This document shows positions 1-8,324 of a stretch of 37,617 bases of DNA, piece after piece. Source of the DNA: Membranihabitans marinus. Lineage in GTDB: Bacteria > Bacteroidota > Bacteroidia > Chitinophagales > Saprospiraceae. The notes beneath the pieces are model-generated. The model was not told the origin of the DNA. It worked only from the letters and a program-made list of their open reading frames with translations, and searched no databases. Numbering within the stretch: the first letter of the stretch is position 1; each line of letters begins with the position of its first letter. A program made the translations under genes and the position numbers. The stretch is from assembly GCF_021729155.1 (NCBI RefSeq), contig NZ_JAJQYA010000044.1, positions 1 to 37,617 of the forward strand. Reading direction: 5' to 3'.

Positions 1-125
1 TTACTATTTGGGAAACGCTTGTAAAAGTCCTCGATTGATAGGCTTTTAAATTTATCTTCCATGACGTAATAAGTTTTTGTTATTATAATTGAATAATCGC
101 TTATCCTTTAAATAACTAATTATAT
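1..125 (-). mobile_element. Partial IS1595-like element, 5' end, cut by the window edge
   Basis: Read on the minus strand this is the left end of the same insertion sequence that is complete at 18014-18978: the 17-bp terminal repeat (109-125), the short leader, and the transposase start at 62 running to the window edge. It differs from the copy at the right window end by a single base over 125 bp and from the central copy by a few bases. The transposase reading frame is open to the edge. The rest of the element lies outside the window. Confidence 0.9.
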
Positions 126-315
126 CTCCGTCCTTCTAGTTCCTCAATAGTTTCTATATCAATCGACAATCGATGAAGTTGAGAGCTTTTATTAAAGTTA
201 TTACCCAAGGTCTATTCGTCAAGACTTTATGCTTTTGTCATACTTTAATCTTGTAAATAATACTGCATTAGGAAAAATACCTCCTCACTTTGGCAATGAT
301 AATTTGTAAAACCAT

Positions 316-1191
316 TTACTTCATCATATTGGATCTATAGGTCTTCGTCATATTGTCTGGAATGCAGATAATATAATCAGCCTTGCCTAAGTGGTCTTTG
401 TCCAATTTGCTAATATCCTGCTGACTGACGGAGGATATGGTCTTCATTTTTAAATTTGGTGCAGATAATTGAATATAATAAAGTATTCCTTCTCGAAAAT
501 CTGAATGATATGATCCATTGATGTGATAAAACAATTCACCTTGCCGATGATTCTGTAGAATAAAATAAGCCATTGTAGCATCTTTAATGGCTTGGGCCTT
601 GGGAAGATTGTCCCCTCCATGTCCTCCCATCATTGATTTCATTTTTACATAACTCGGTAATTCAGGGTCGTATGCAATCGGTAAAGGGGGAAGAAAAGTC
701 AATTCCTTTTCACTCAAGGAATTTAATACGGAAAAACCACCCTTGTAAACTTGATTGGCATATCTCCGAGGACTATTGGTCGCTACGACGGGAATTTGAT
801 GATCCATAGCAAACTTGACCAGTGGATCGTAATCGGTGTCGTAATTCGACCATAAATCTGTAACGGCATTGAATTCTTGAAACGAAACCTCACCCGATGT
901 GTATTTGTCCACCGCTTCTTGCTGATCTGATTCAAACATCTCCAATCCCAAACTCAGTTTTCTTTTGTCATTTAAATCGGTAAAAACTTCCAACTCTAGC
1001 CAGTGGGCTATGGGATTGTCGTGATATTCTCCAAAAAATACAATATCAGCTCCTGTCAATTTCTTAATCATCTTGCGGTATGATGTTTTTTTGCCTTTGT
1101 TATTGTAGATGATATAGCTTGGATTTTTACTTTGACTATACAGGTTTACCGTCCATATGGTCAACATTATGATGAGGATGTGTCGGAACAT
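316..1191 (-). CDS. ChaN-like secreted haem/iron-binding family protein
   Basis: The 291-residue protein has an N-terminal hydrophobic signal peptide ending near LYSQS, with no lipobox cysteine, so export to the periplasm is likely. The signature FFGEYHDNPIAHWLE (about residues 51-65), followed by an LGLEMFE segment, matches the ChaN family, whose better-known members bind haem or take part in iron uptake. Other family landmarks are the PVVATNSPRRYA segment and a late NGSYHSDF segment carrying a conserved histidine. It stands alone; nothing nearby shares its strand until the IS end. No clear promoter was seen upstream. The family call is firm. The haem role is from family knowledge only, and no ligand can be read from the sequence. 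Confidence 0.8.
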   Translation of the reverse strand: MFRHILIIMLTIWTVNLYSQSKNPSYIIYNNKGKKTSYRKMIKKLTGADIVFFGEYHDNPIAHWLELEVFTDLNDKRKLSLGLEMFESDQQEAVDKYTSGEVSFQEFNAVTDLWSNYDTDYDPLVKFAMDHQIPVVATNSPRRYANQVYKGGFSVLNSLSEKELTFLPPLPIAYDPELPSYVKMKSMMGGHGGDNLPKAQAIKDATMAYFILQNHRQGELFYHINGSYHSDFREGILYYIQLSAPNLKMKTISSVSQQDISKLDKDHLGKADYIICIPDNMTKTYRSNMMK

Positions 1192-1570
1192 TTTCTTTGT
1201 TTTTTATAAAAGTATAGGTTTTTTATGAATCATCTTGATTCAAATTTCCTTTTTTAGCTTTGATGTCATATTAAAAAAATCGTTTATTATGCATTTACAG
1301 CTGGCATTCAATGATAACTATGATCAGAATATCAACCAAGCGGGTTTTAATATGTTGTATTCTAAAGTTGAGGACAAAGAGATCGATTAAACTTGAACAC
1401 AATCCGTCATACCTAATTGTATTTTCGGGGTTAGGTTGTTTTGATTGGAAGAAATTTCGGACAAATCATGTGATATAGCGACTAATACCTAGTGGACAAT
1501 AAATTTACTTGTATTTTTGTCGCGGAAATGAAAAGTTGATTTAAAATCATAAATTTAATTTATCAATTCA
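1192..1570. other. Intergenic region between divergent genes
   Basis: This 379-bp A+T-rich stretch separates the leftward ChaN-like gene from the rightward sigma factor. A 33-codon open frame (1289-1390) is present but has no recognisable product and no promoter or ribosome-binding site. The only regulatory element I can propose is a -7-like motif at 1512-1519. Confidence 0.5.
1512..1519 (+). promoter_or_regulatory. Possible Bacteroidota -7 element for the ECF sigma gene
   Basis: TATTTTTG fits the Bacteroidota housekeeping -7 consensus TAnnTTTG and lies about 50 bp before the sigma gene. No TTG is found at the usual 19-nt spacing upstream, so the match is only half of a promoter. Confidence 0.35.
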
Positions 1571-2074
1571 TTGACTATTAACCTGTCAAAACACAGTGAT
1601 TTCGAAAAGTTTTACAAATTGCATTTTGTAAATATGGTCAAGTACTGTCTGGTGAGAACAGAATCACAGTCTGTAGCAGAAGAAATTGTCCAAGAATCGT
1701 TTGTGAAGTTGTGGGAAAATAGACAAAAATCCATTCAGCAACCGCAGTCCTATCTTTTTATGATAGTGAGAAACAATCTCGCTAATTATTATCGCAATCA
1801 CCAACTGCAACAAACTACTTCCATTGAGCAAGCTTATTCTTTGACAGAAAAAAATTCGGATCAAGAAAATAATTTGCCCGACCCTTCACTTAAAATAGCC
1901 ATAGAAGAACTACCTGAAAAATGTAAACACATCGTGGTAATGAGTTATTATGAAGGATTGACCAAAAGTGAAATAGCCCAATATCTGGGTATTTCTTCAG
2001 AGACGGTAAAAAAGCAAAGAACAATAGGTCTTCGAAAATTAAGAGAGAAATTGAGATTAATGAAAAAAAAATAA
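1571..2074 (+). CDS. ECF RNA polymerase sigma factor (FecI-like)
   Basis: This 167-residue protein has the two ECF sigma domains: region 2 (about residues 10-75, with AEEIVQESFVKLWEN) and region 4 (about 105-160, with the helix-turn-helix SKSEIAQYLGISSETVKKQ-like segment ending in a basic tail). FecI-type factors direct polymerase to genes for a TonB-linked receptor once the paired FecR releases them. FecR and a SusC receptor follow directly, which fits. The only usable in-frame start after the upstream stop is TTG at 1571. No ATG occurs before residue 22, inside the conserved region, so a weak start codon seems genuine and may keep the level low. Confidence 0.92.
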   Translation: MTINLSKHSDFEKFYKLHFVNMVKYCLVRTESQSVAEEIVQESFVKLWENRQKSIQQPQSYLFMIVRNNLANYYRNHQLQQTTSIEQAYSLTEKNSDQENNLPDPSLKIAIEELPEKCKHIVVMSYYEGLTKSEIAQYLGISSETVKKQRTIGLRKLREKLRLMKKK

Positions 2075-2136
2075 TTTCTCTTTTTACCCCCCTTTCCTTT
2101 TTTTCTCGTCTTTAAAAAGACAAGACTAAATAAGGA

Positions 2137-3108
2137 ATGAATAATAGGGAAGAAGAAAATATAGATCAGCGTATAGATCGTTGGCTATCGGGACATCAAT
2201 CAGCTGAAGATCGACAAGAGTTGGAGTCGTGGTTGTCTGAATCGCCAGAAAATAAAGAACTACTAGAAGCTTTAGAGGAGGATATTGAAAAAAAGCAATC
2301 GCTATATCGTGACATCGATGTAGATGCAGCTTTTTCAGATTTTCAAAATCGCCTTCCAAGGAAGAAACCAGTTTTATTGCATTATTGGAGAGCTATAGCC
2401 GCTAGTGTTTTGGTGGTCGTTAGTGGAATGGGCTACTATTTTTACTCCCAGCCCAGTGATATCGTTTGGACTACAACCGATGAAGCAAAGACCTTGACCT
2501 TGCCCGATCAATCAATAGTAGAATTGAATAAATACAGTGAATTGAGTTATTCCACTGATTTTAATCAAAATAACAGATCTGTAAAATTAACAGGAGAAGG
2601 ATTTTTTCAAGTGACACCGAATAAGGATTTACCTTTTGAAATCCAAACCTCTATTGGGGAAACAAAGGTTGTTGGAACTGCCTTTAATCTTCAGGCCTAT
2701 CCACAGTTAAAAGAAGAGCAACTCTACGTGAGGGAAGGTAAGGTTCAGTACACAGGGCATGGAATTAGAGGTTCATTAAATCCCATATTGTTGACACCAA
2801 AGCAAGGGCTTGTGTTTCATAGTACCGACACGGTCTATACCAGGATGACAGACGATGCCTATGCCACACTTTGGGCAAAAATCTTTGATTTTGATCGAAC
2901 CACCTTGAAAGAGATAGTCGCCGCATTGGAAAAAGCTTATTCTACAGTAATTAATATAGATCAGCCCGGCATAGAAAAATGTCGATTTACAGGTTCGTTT
3001 CAAGATAAAGAGCTGGCCGAAATATTAAAGGTCATATCTGTTACCCTGGATTTGAAATATGCCGAAGAACGAAATATTATAAGTATCACCGGAAAAGGAT
3101 GTCAATAA
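2137..3108 (+). CDS. FecR-family anti-sigma regulator
   Basis: The 323-residue protein has a cytoplasmic N-terminal segment (1-80), one membrane helix (about 87-107, RAIAASVLVVVSGMGYYFY), a periplasmic FecR domain (about 115-220, with LPDQSIVELNKYSEL and VVGTAFNLQAYP) and a C-terminal DUF4974-type domain (about 245-320). In the family, the periplasmic part senses a loaded outer-membrane receptor and the cytoplasmic part controls the sigma factor. It lies 62 bp after the sigma gene, and its stop codon shares a base with the ATG of the receptor gene, so translation of the two is probably coupled. Confidence 0.93.
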   Translation: MNNREEENIDQRIDRWLSGHQSAEDRQELESWLSESPENKELLEALEEDIEKKQSLYRDIDVDAAFSDFQNRLPRKKPVLLHYWRAIAASVLVVVSGMGYYFYSQPSDIVWTTTDEAKTLTLPDQSIVELNKYSELSYSTDFNQNNRSVKLTGEGFFQVTPNKDLPFEIQTSIGETKVVGTAFNLQAYPQLKEEQLYVREGKVQYTGHGIRGSLNPILLTPKQGLVFHSTDTVYTRMTDDAYATLWAKIFDFDRTTLKEIVAALEKAYSTVINIDQPGIEKCRFTGSFQDKELAEILKVISVTLDLKYAEERNIISITGKGCQ

Positions 3109-6100
3109 TGAAAAATATATACAGCCTAATTATACTCATCATTCTCTGTCCCTTATTCCTATTCGGACAGAATATATTGAAAACCACAGTCACGAATTTG
3201 AGTTTTGAAAATTCGCCATTGGATCAGGTCATCGAAACCCTAGAGCATCGGTATAAAATTCAATTCGCATACAATCCCGACGCCATTCAATTGGATCAAT
3301 TAATATCCCAGAAATTCGACGAAGTTCCATTAAGTTCAGTTCTAGACTATATTTTTGATACCGTGGACTTGTCCGTAACACTACGAGGTGAGCAAATCAT
3401 CATCAAACCCAAAGCAAAAACCGCCAACAAAGTAACTGTAGAGACAAAAAAAATTGAGGCGATAACCGTTTCAGGTACAGTATTGTCTAAAGAGGATGGA
3501 TTGCCCCTCATCGGTGTAAATATTAAAATTAAAAATACCAGTCAAGGTGCATTAACTGATTTTGATGGCAAATTTTCACTGACTGCTAATTTGCCAGAAA
3601 TAACCTTGGTCTTTAGTTATATCGGTAAAATTCCACAAGAACGGACGTTTAAGGCGAGTGAAGAGGTAGAAATTCGAATGGAAGACAATGCGGTTCAATT
3701 GAAGGGACTCGTGGTGACTGGTTATGGAACGACAGCTAAAAAAGAAGATTTAATTGGTAGTGCAGACCATGTGACTACTGAACAGTTGGAAATGAAACCA
3801 GTGGGACGGGTAGACGCTCTATTGGATGGTATTGTTCCTGGATTACAGTTTGAAGTGCAAAGTGATGATGCTTCGAGTGCCAGACCGCGATACCAGACGA
3901 GAATAAGAGGTGAAGCTTCTTTTTCTGCTTCGAATGAACCGTTGTGGATCGTAGATGGAGTACCTATTTATACGGGTAATAAAACCAATTTGATTCCCGG
4001 TATGCAGACATCTATTAGTCCATTGTCCTACCTCAATCCCAAAGACATAGAAAGTATGACTGTGCTAAAAGATGCCGCCGCAACCTCCATTTACGGGGCC
4101 AATGGAGCCAACGGGGTTATTTTGATTACCACTAAGAAAGGCAGCTATAACAAAGAAACCATTCAATTTAGCACTAGACACGGCTTAAATAGACCATCAG
4201 AAAATCATTTTCAAGTATTGGATGCCGATCAATATAGAGAATTGGCATTGGAAGCCTATATCAATTCGGGCAGGGATTTGGCTGATTATCCCTTTGGCAA
4301 CGAAAACGATGATGCCAATACCGACTGGTATGATTTGTATTTTCAAAATGGATTAAATAGTCAGTACGATTTAAGTTTTTCTGGGGGTAATGACAGAACT
4401 AACTATTACGTGTCAGGAGGGTATTATCGTTCAGAAGGAACTATAATTCAGAATTTAACCAACCGTTATTCTGCCAGAATTAATCTAAATCAAAAGTTGG
4501 GAGAAAAGGTTAAGGTGGATTTTAGATTTGGAATGTCATACAACGACAACAATTTGTTTACACCTAATTACGATTATTTTGAGACCAGACCCAATATTGA
4601 TCCCTACAATGCCGATGGCACCTTTGCTCTGTACGACGATGTTACTGGGTTGAAATTTTTTAATAAATTGGCAGAAGCCTATCAAAATGACGATCATCAG
4701 ACCACATTTGCTACTACTGGAAACATCGCATTGACTTATAATATCATGGAGGGTTTGACTTTTACCTCTCAAAATGGTATCGACAATCTCGGTTCTACAG
4801 AAGATCAGTATGATTCTCGCAACAATTGGTCTGGCCGTGATTTGAGTGGGACGCCTGTAGGATATGCTTATCGAGCCCAAAACAATATCCTTAAATGGAT
4901 ATCAATCAATCGATTAAATTTTGTGAGAGAATGGGGGCGGAATCGATGGGATGTATTGGTCGGTACAGAAGCTACAGATCAAATTAGACGCAGTGTCTCA
5001 GGATCAGGATCTAACTTTGCCAACGACTACATTCGAGAAATTTCATACTCCCCTTCAGAAACCCAAAGAGCTTCTAGTAGCCGAGAAGAAGAATCCGCTT
5101 TTTCATATTTTGGTCGGGTAGTCTATAATTATGATAGTCGATATGGATTGTCTGTCAGTTATAGACGCGATGGAAATTCTCGTTTTGGTGACGATGTTCG
5201 TTATGCCAACTTCTTTTCTACCGGGGCATCGTGGAAGATACACAATGAAAAGTTTTGGAAGAGTGATTATATTGATTTCTTGTCTTTAAAAACTTCCATA
5301 GGGACCAATGGAAATTCTAGAATCGGCTTGTATGATTTCAAAGGCCTCTATAGTTTTTCAGACGGATATGCCTACAATCAACAACCGGGAACCATTATTA
5401 CTACAGGTGCCAATCCCGATTTTAGTTGGGAAACAACACTGATGTTTAATACCGGAATTGAAATAGGATTGTGGGATAAAATTGACCTTTCCTTGGAGTA
5501 TTACAACAACACGACAAGGGATTTAATCGACAATGTAGATGTGTCGAGAACTACCGGAGATACTCGGATTTTACGAAATATAGGTAGGGTGAGAAATAGT
5601 GGGGTAGAAGCTACTATTAACACTATTAATATAGAAACTGAAGATTTTAAGTGGACTACTTCTTTTAATATAGCACATAATGCAAATAAAATATTGGAGC
5701 TGTATAATAACAATGACAAAGTTTTGGACAAGACCATTCGTAGAGTGGGTGAAGATTCTAGGACATTATACTTAATTCGATGGGCAGGTGTAGATCCACG
5801 AGATGGAGCGCCGCTGTGGTATGATGCGGGAGGAAATATTACCAGAGAGTTTAGTACGGACAATAGAGTTGCTGTGGGTACAACGAATCCTACTTTCTTT
5901 GGAGGAATGACGAATCAATTGTCTTATAAGAATTTGAATCTTCGATTTCTAGTAAATTATACCTATAAAGGGTATGCCTTTAGCAGTCTTCGAAGAAATG
6001 CCGAATCAGATGGTCTATATATATTGTCTCAGAATGATTCAAAAAATTTACTGGATCGATGGCAGAATCCAGGAGATCTAGCACTCGTACCCAAATTGAT

Positions 6101-6374
6101 CTATGGGATTACTCAATCGGGAAGTAGAAATTCAACCCGTTATATACACGACAAAACCCATCTGCGCTTGCAAAACATTAGTTTGGGCTATAACATCAAG
6201 GGACCCAAACTCCAGAAGTGGGCCATAGACAGGATCAACGCCTATATCCAGATGGATAATGTGGGGATTTGGACGCCTTACAACGATGCCAAAGACAGAA
6301 ATACGTATAGAAACTCATTTTCACCCTATCCTATAGAACAGACTTATTCTGTAGGTATTGATGTTACATTTTAA
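3108..6374 (+). CDS. SusC/RagA-type TonB-dependent receptor with STN domain
   Basis: A signal peptide (MKNIYSLIILIILCPLFLFGQ) precedes an STN secretin/TonB N-terminal domain (about residues 25-105), a carboxypeptidase-D-like beta domain (about 120-200), a plug (about 205-345, with LVVTGYGT and the SIYGANGANGVILITTKKG end motif) and a long outer-membrane beta-barrel that ends in a SVGIDVTF strand. SusC proteins import large ligands with energy from TonB. The STN domain marks it as a signal transducer that can talk to the FecR next door. I chose the ATG at 3108 because the signal peptide follows at once; an ATG at 3099 (MSI...) is also possible. The substrate cannot be read from the sequence. 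Confidence 0.95.
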   Translation: MKNIYSLIILIILCPLFLFGQNILKTTVTNLSFENSPLDQVIETLEHRYKIQFAYNPDAIQLDQLISQKFDEVPLSSVLDYIFDTVDLSVTLRGEQIIIKPKAKTANKVTVETKKIEAITVSGTVLSKEDGLPLIGVNIKIKNTSQGALTDFDGKFSLTANLPEITLVFSYIGKIPQERTFKASEEVEIRMEDNAVQLKGLVVTGYGTTAKKEDLIGSADHVTTEQLEMKPVGRVDALLDGIVPGLQFEVQSDDASSARPRYQTRIRGEASFSASNEPLWIVDGVPIYTGNKTNLIPGMQTSISPLSYLNPKDIESMTVLKDAAATSIYGANGANGVILITTKKGSYNKETIQFSTRHGLNRPSENHFQVLDADQYRELALEAYINSGRDLADYPFGNENDDANTDWYDLYFQNGLNSQYDLSFSGGNDRTNYYVSGGYYRSEGTIIQNLTNRYSARINLNQKLGEKVKVDFRFGMSYNDNNLFTPNYDYFETRPNIDPYNADGTFALYDDVTGLKFFNKLAEAYQNDDHQTTFATTGNIALTYNIMEGLTFTSQNGIDNLGSTEDQYDSRNNWSGRDLSGTPVGYAYRAQNNILKWISINRLNFVREWGRNRWDVLVGTEATDQIRRSVSGSGSNFANDYIREISYSPSETQRASSSREEESAFSYFGRVVYNYDSRYGLSVSYRRDGNSRFGDDVRYANFFSTGASWKIHNEKFWKSDYIDFLSLKTSIGTNGNSRIGLYDFKGLYSFSDGYAYNQQPGTIITTGANPDFSWETTLMFNTGIEIGLWDKIDLSLEYYNNTTRDLIDNVDVSRTTGDTRILRNIGRVRNSGVEATINTINIETEDFKWTTSFNIAHNANKILELYNNNDKVLDKTIRRVGEDSRTLYLIRWAGVDPRDGAPLWYDAGGNITREFSTDNRVAVGTTNPTFFGGMTNQLSYKNLNLRFLVNYTYKGYAFSSLRRNAESDGLYILSQNDSKNLLDRWQNPGDLALVPKLIYGITQSGSRNSTRYIHDKTHLRLQNISLGYNIKGPKLQKWAIDRINAYIQMDNVGIWTPYNDAKDRNTYRNSFSPYPIEQTYSVGIDVTF

Positions 6375-6385
6375 TGATTATCCAG

Positions 6386-7801
6386 ATGAAAAAAATATTC
6401 AGTAGTATAATTATCCTAGGTTTTTTGTTTAGCTGTAACGATTTCTTACAAAAGGAGCCCGTTGGGCGAATATCAAAGGATCAATTATTTGTAGATATGG
6501 ATGGTATTCGAGCTGCTATGGCTGGCGCCTATAATCGAACATCTTATTACTACGCTAGAGAAACATTACTTTACCCCGATATCGCAGGCGATCAATTGGT
6601 GATGAAGACGGTGGGATCTGGTCCAGATCAAGATTTGATTTTGTGGAATGAACACAATTTTCAAAGTTTGTCCGATGACGAAACTGGTGCTGTGGGTCAT
6701 ATTTGGCTCAATATCTATGAGGCATTGGCCAATATCAATAATATTTTGGAGGCCATTCCAGAATTGAGGGTTTTAGAGCCAGATTTTCAATCGGAGCTAT
6801 CTGATATTGAGGCTCAAGCGTATTTTTTACGAGGTTTGGCACATTTTCACTTGTGCAATACCTATGCACAGACCTATAGTTTTTCTTCTGGGGCCGATCA
6901 TCTAGGCATACCCATTGTTACCGAAACTCCGGGAGCCGATGCCAATTTGTCTCGATCAACGGTAAATCAAGTGTATCAGCAAATCATAAATGATCTAAAT
7001 CGATCGATTGAATTGCAATACAATACCGTCAATCCCTATTATGCTTCCACCGCAGCTTGTGAGGCCTTGTTGTCCCGAATTTATTTGTATATGGAAGATT
7101 GGGAGGAGTCGGTAGCATTTGCGGAAAGAGTATTGGCCAAGAATCAGTATTCTTTGGTAGATAGTGCGGACTACCTAGATATGTTTATAACCAATGAGGA
7201 GAGCCCAGAAATTATTTTTCAACTTTACAATCGCAGTTTGGGAGCGGGTACCTTGAGCTCTGTCTATTCTATTTCCACTTTTCAAGCATATGCCTCAGAA
7301 AGTTTTTATGAAGAATTCGACAGTGCCGATGTTAGAAAAACAGTGTTTGGCAACAATAATGGACAGCATTATTCTCTAAAATATGCCAAGGATGACAACA
7401 TCAATCAAGAAGATTGGCCGATGAATCCCATCGTAGTTCGATTGGCCGAAGTTTATTTAAACTATGCTGAGGCTGCATGGCAGATGACAGATTATTCTAA
7501 AGCAAGGGAAGTTTTAGCGCTTATTAAACAAAGAGCCAATCCATCTTGGGTAAATAACCTCAATGTATTAACTGTGGGTGAATTGCTCAAAGAAATATAT
7601 GACGAACGCAGTAAAGAATTGTGTTTTGAAGGACATCGGCTCTTGGATATTGCCCGTCGTCACGAGTCCATAGATCGGGGGAGTAATTGCAATTCAAGCA
7701 TCTGTACTTTAACCTATCCCAACGATAGATTTATTTTACCTATTCCACAAAAAGAACTAGATGCCAATGTAAATATGGAACCCAATCCCGGCATTAACTA
7801 A
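6386..7801 (+). CDS. SusD/RagB-type outer-membrane nutrient-binding lipoprotein
   Basis: The protein starts with a lipoprotein signal (MKKIFSSIIILGFLFSC) with the lipid-modified cysteine followed by NDF. Typical SusD landmarks are FLQKEPVGRIS near the N-terminus, TPR-like helices in the middle (AQAYFLRGLAHFHLCNTY, LSRIYLYMEDWEESV), and a C-terminal half with RLAEVYLNYAEAA and ERSKELCFEGHRLLDIARR. SusD proteins sit as lids on the SusC barrel and capture ligands. It directly follows the SusC gene. An ATG at 6374 also exists, but the signal peptide suits the one at 6386. Confidence 0.95.
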   Translation: MKKIFSSIIILGFLFSCNDFLQKEPVGRISKDQLFVDMDGIRAAMAGAYNRTSYYYARETLLYPDIAGDQLVMKTVGSGPDQDLILWNEHNFQSLSDDETGAVGHIWLNIYEALANINNILEAIPELRVLEPDFQSELSDIEAQAYFLRGLAHFHLCNTYAQTYSFSSGADHLGIPIVTETPGADANLSRSTVNQVYQQIINDLNRSIELQYNTVNPYYASTAACEALLSRIYLYMEDWEESVAFAERVLAKNQYSLVDSADYLDMFITNEESPEIIFQLYNRSLGAGTLSSVYSISTFQAYASESFYEEFDSADVRKTVFGNNNGQHYSLKYAKDDNINQEDWPMNPIVVRLAEVYLNYAEAAWQMTDYSKAREVLALIKQRANPSWVNNLNVLTVGELLKEIYDERSKELCFEGHRLLDIARRHESIDRGSNCNSSICTLTYPNDRFILPIPQKELDANVNMEPNPGIN

Positions 7802-7813
7802 CAAAGAAATACT

Positions 7814-8275
7814 ATGAAAAATATACTTTTTTTAGCCTTTATTATTTCATTGACGTGGACCTTAAGCAGTTGCAATAAGGAGGAATACGAGGTCTTCGAC
7901 CAAGCTTTTTTTCATATACACAGCAATAATCAGGATACTTTGCAGATCCGGTTTAATCGAAGAGATACGGTGGAATACAATGTGTATTTGAGTTCAAAAC
8001 TACAATTTGATCCCATTCAAGTAAACTGGAATTTTTCTGTTGAAAATCTTCAGGAAAATGTTGACTTTAAGATCTTAAATACGGATAGGACTCTGGTATT
8101 TAATCCAGGTATTTTTGAAATGCCCATTCGCATTGCATGGCTGGAAAACCCTGTGGATGAATCCAAAGTTAGCAGTCTTACTTTAATCATTGAGTCAAAT
8201 TCAGCGAATATTCCCATCGGTTTGCCAGGTCCAGATAAGAATCAACAATCCATGACTATATTAAAAGTTAAGTAA
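7814..8275 (+). CDS. Small surface lipoprotein, DUF4843/DUF1735-like
   Basis: A 153-residue protein with a lipoprotein signal peptide (MKNILFLAFIISLTWTLSSC) and a single beta-rich domain. It lies 12 bp after the SusD gene and 49 bp before the M16 protease. Proteins of this size and pattern (Y/F-V-x-L-S segments, a predicted Calx-beta-like fold) are common directly after SusD in Bacteroidota, where they are thought to be surface lipoproteins helping ligand capture. The exact family is uncertain: the pattern 'NFSVENLQENVDFKI' resembles DUF4843/BT_3987-type domains. Function is inferred from position only. Confidence 0.7.
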   Translation: MKNILFLAFIISLTWTLSSCNKEEYEVFDQAFFHIHSNNQDTLQIRFNRRDTVEYNVYLSSKLQFDPIQVNWNFSVENLQENVDFKILNTDRTLVFNPGIFEMPIRIAWLENPVDESKVSSLTLIIESNSANIPIGLPGPDKNQQSMTILKVK

Positions 8276-8324
8276 AATAATCAGACACCAACAAGGTCGT
8301 AATTGAAGTTTATATTAAAGTACA

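Noticed and set aside
1289-1390. A 33-codon open frame in the intergenic region
   Set aside because: No promoter, no ribosome-binding site, no recognisable motif; length is within chance for an A+T-rich spacer.
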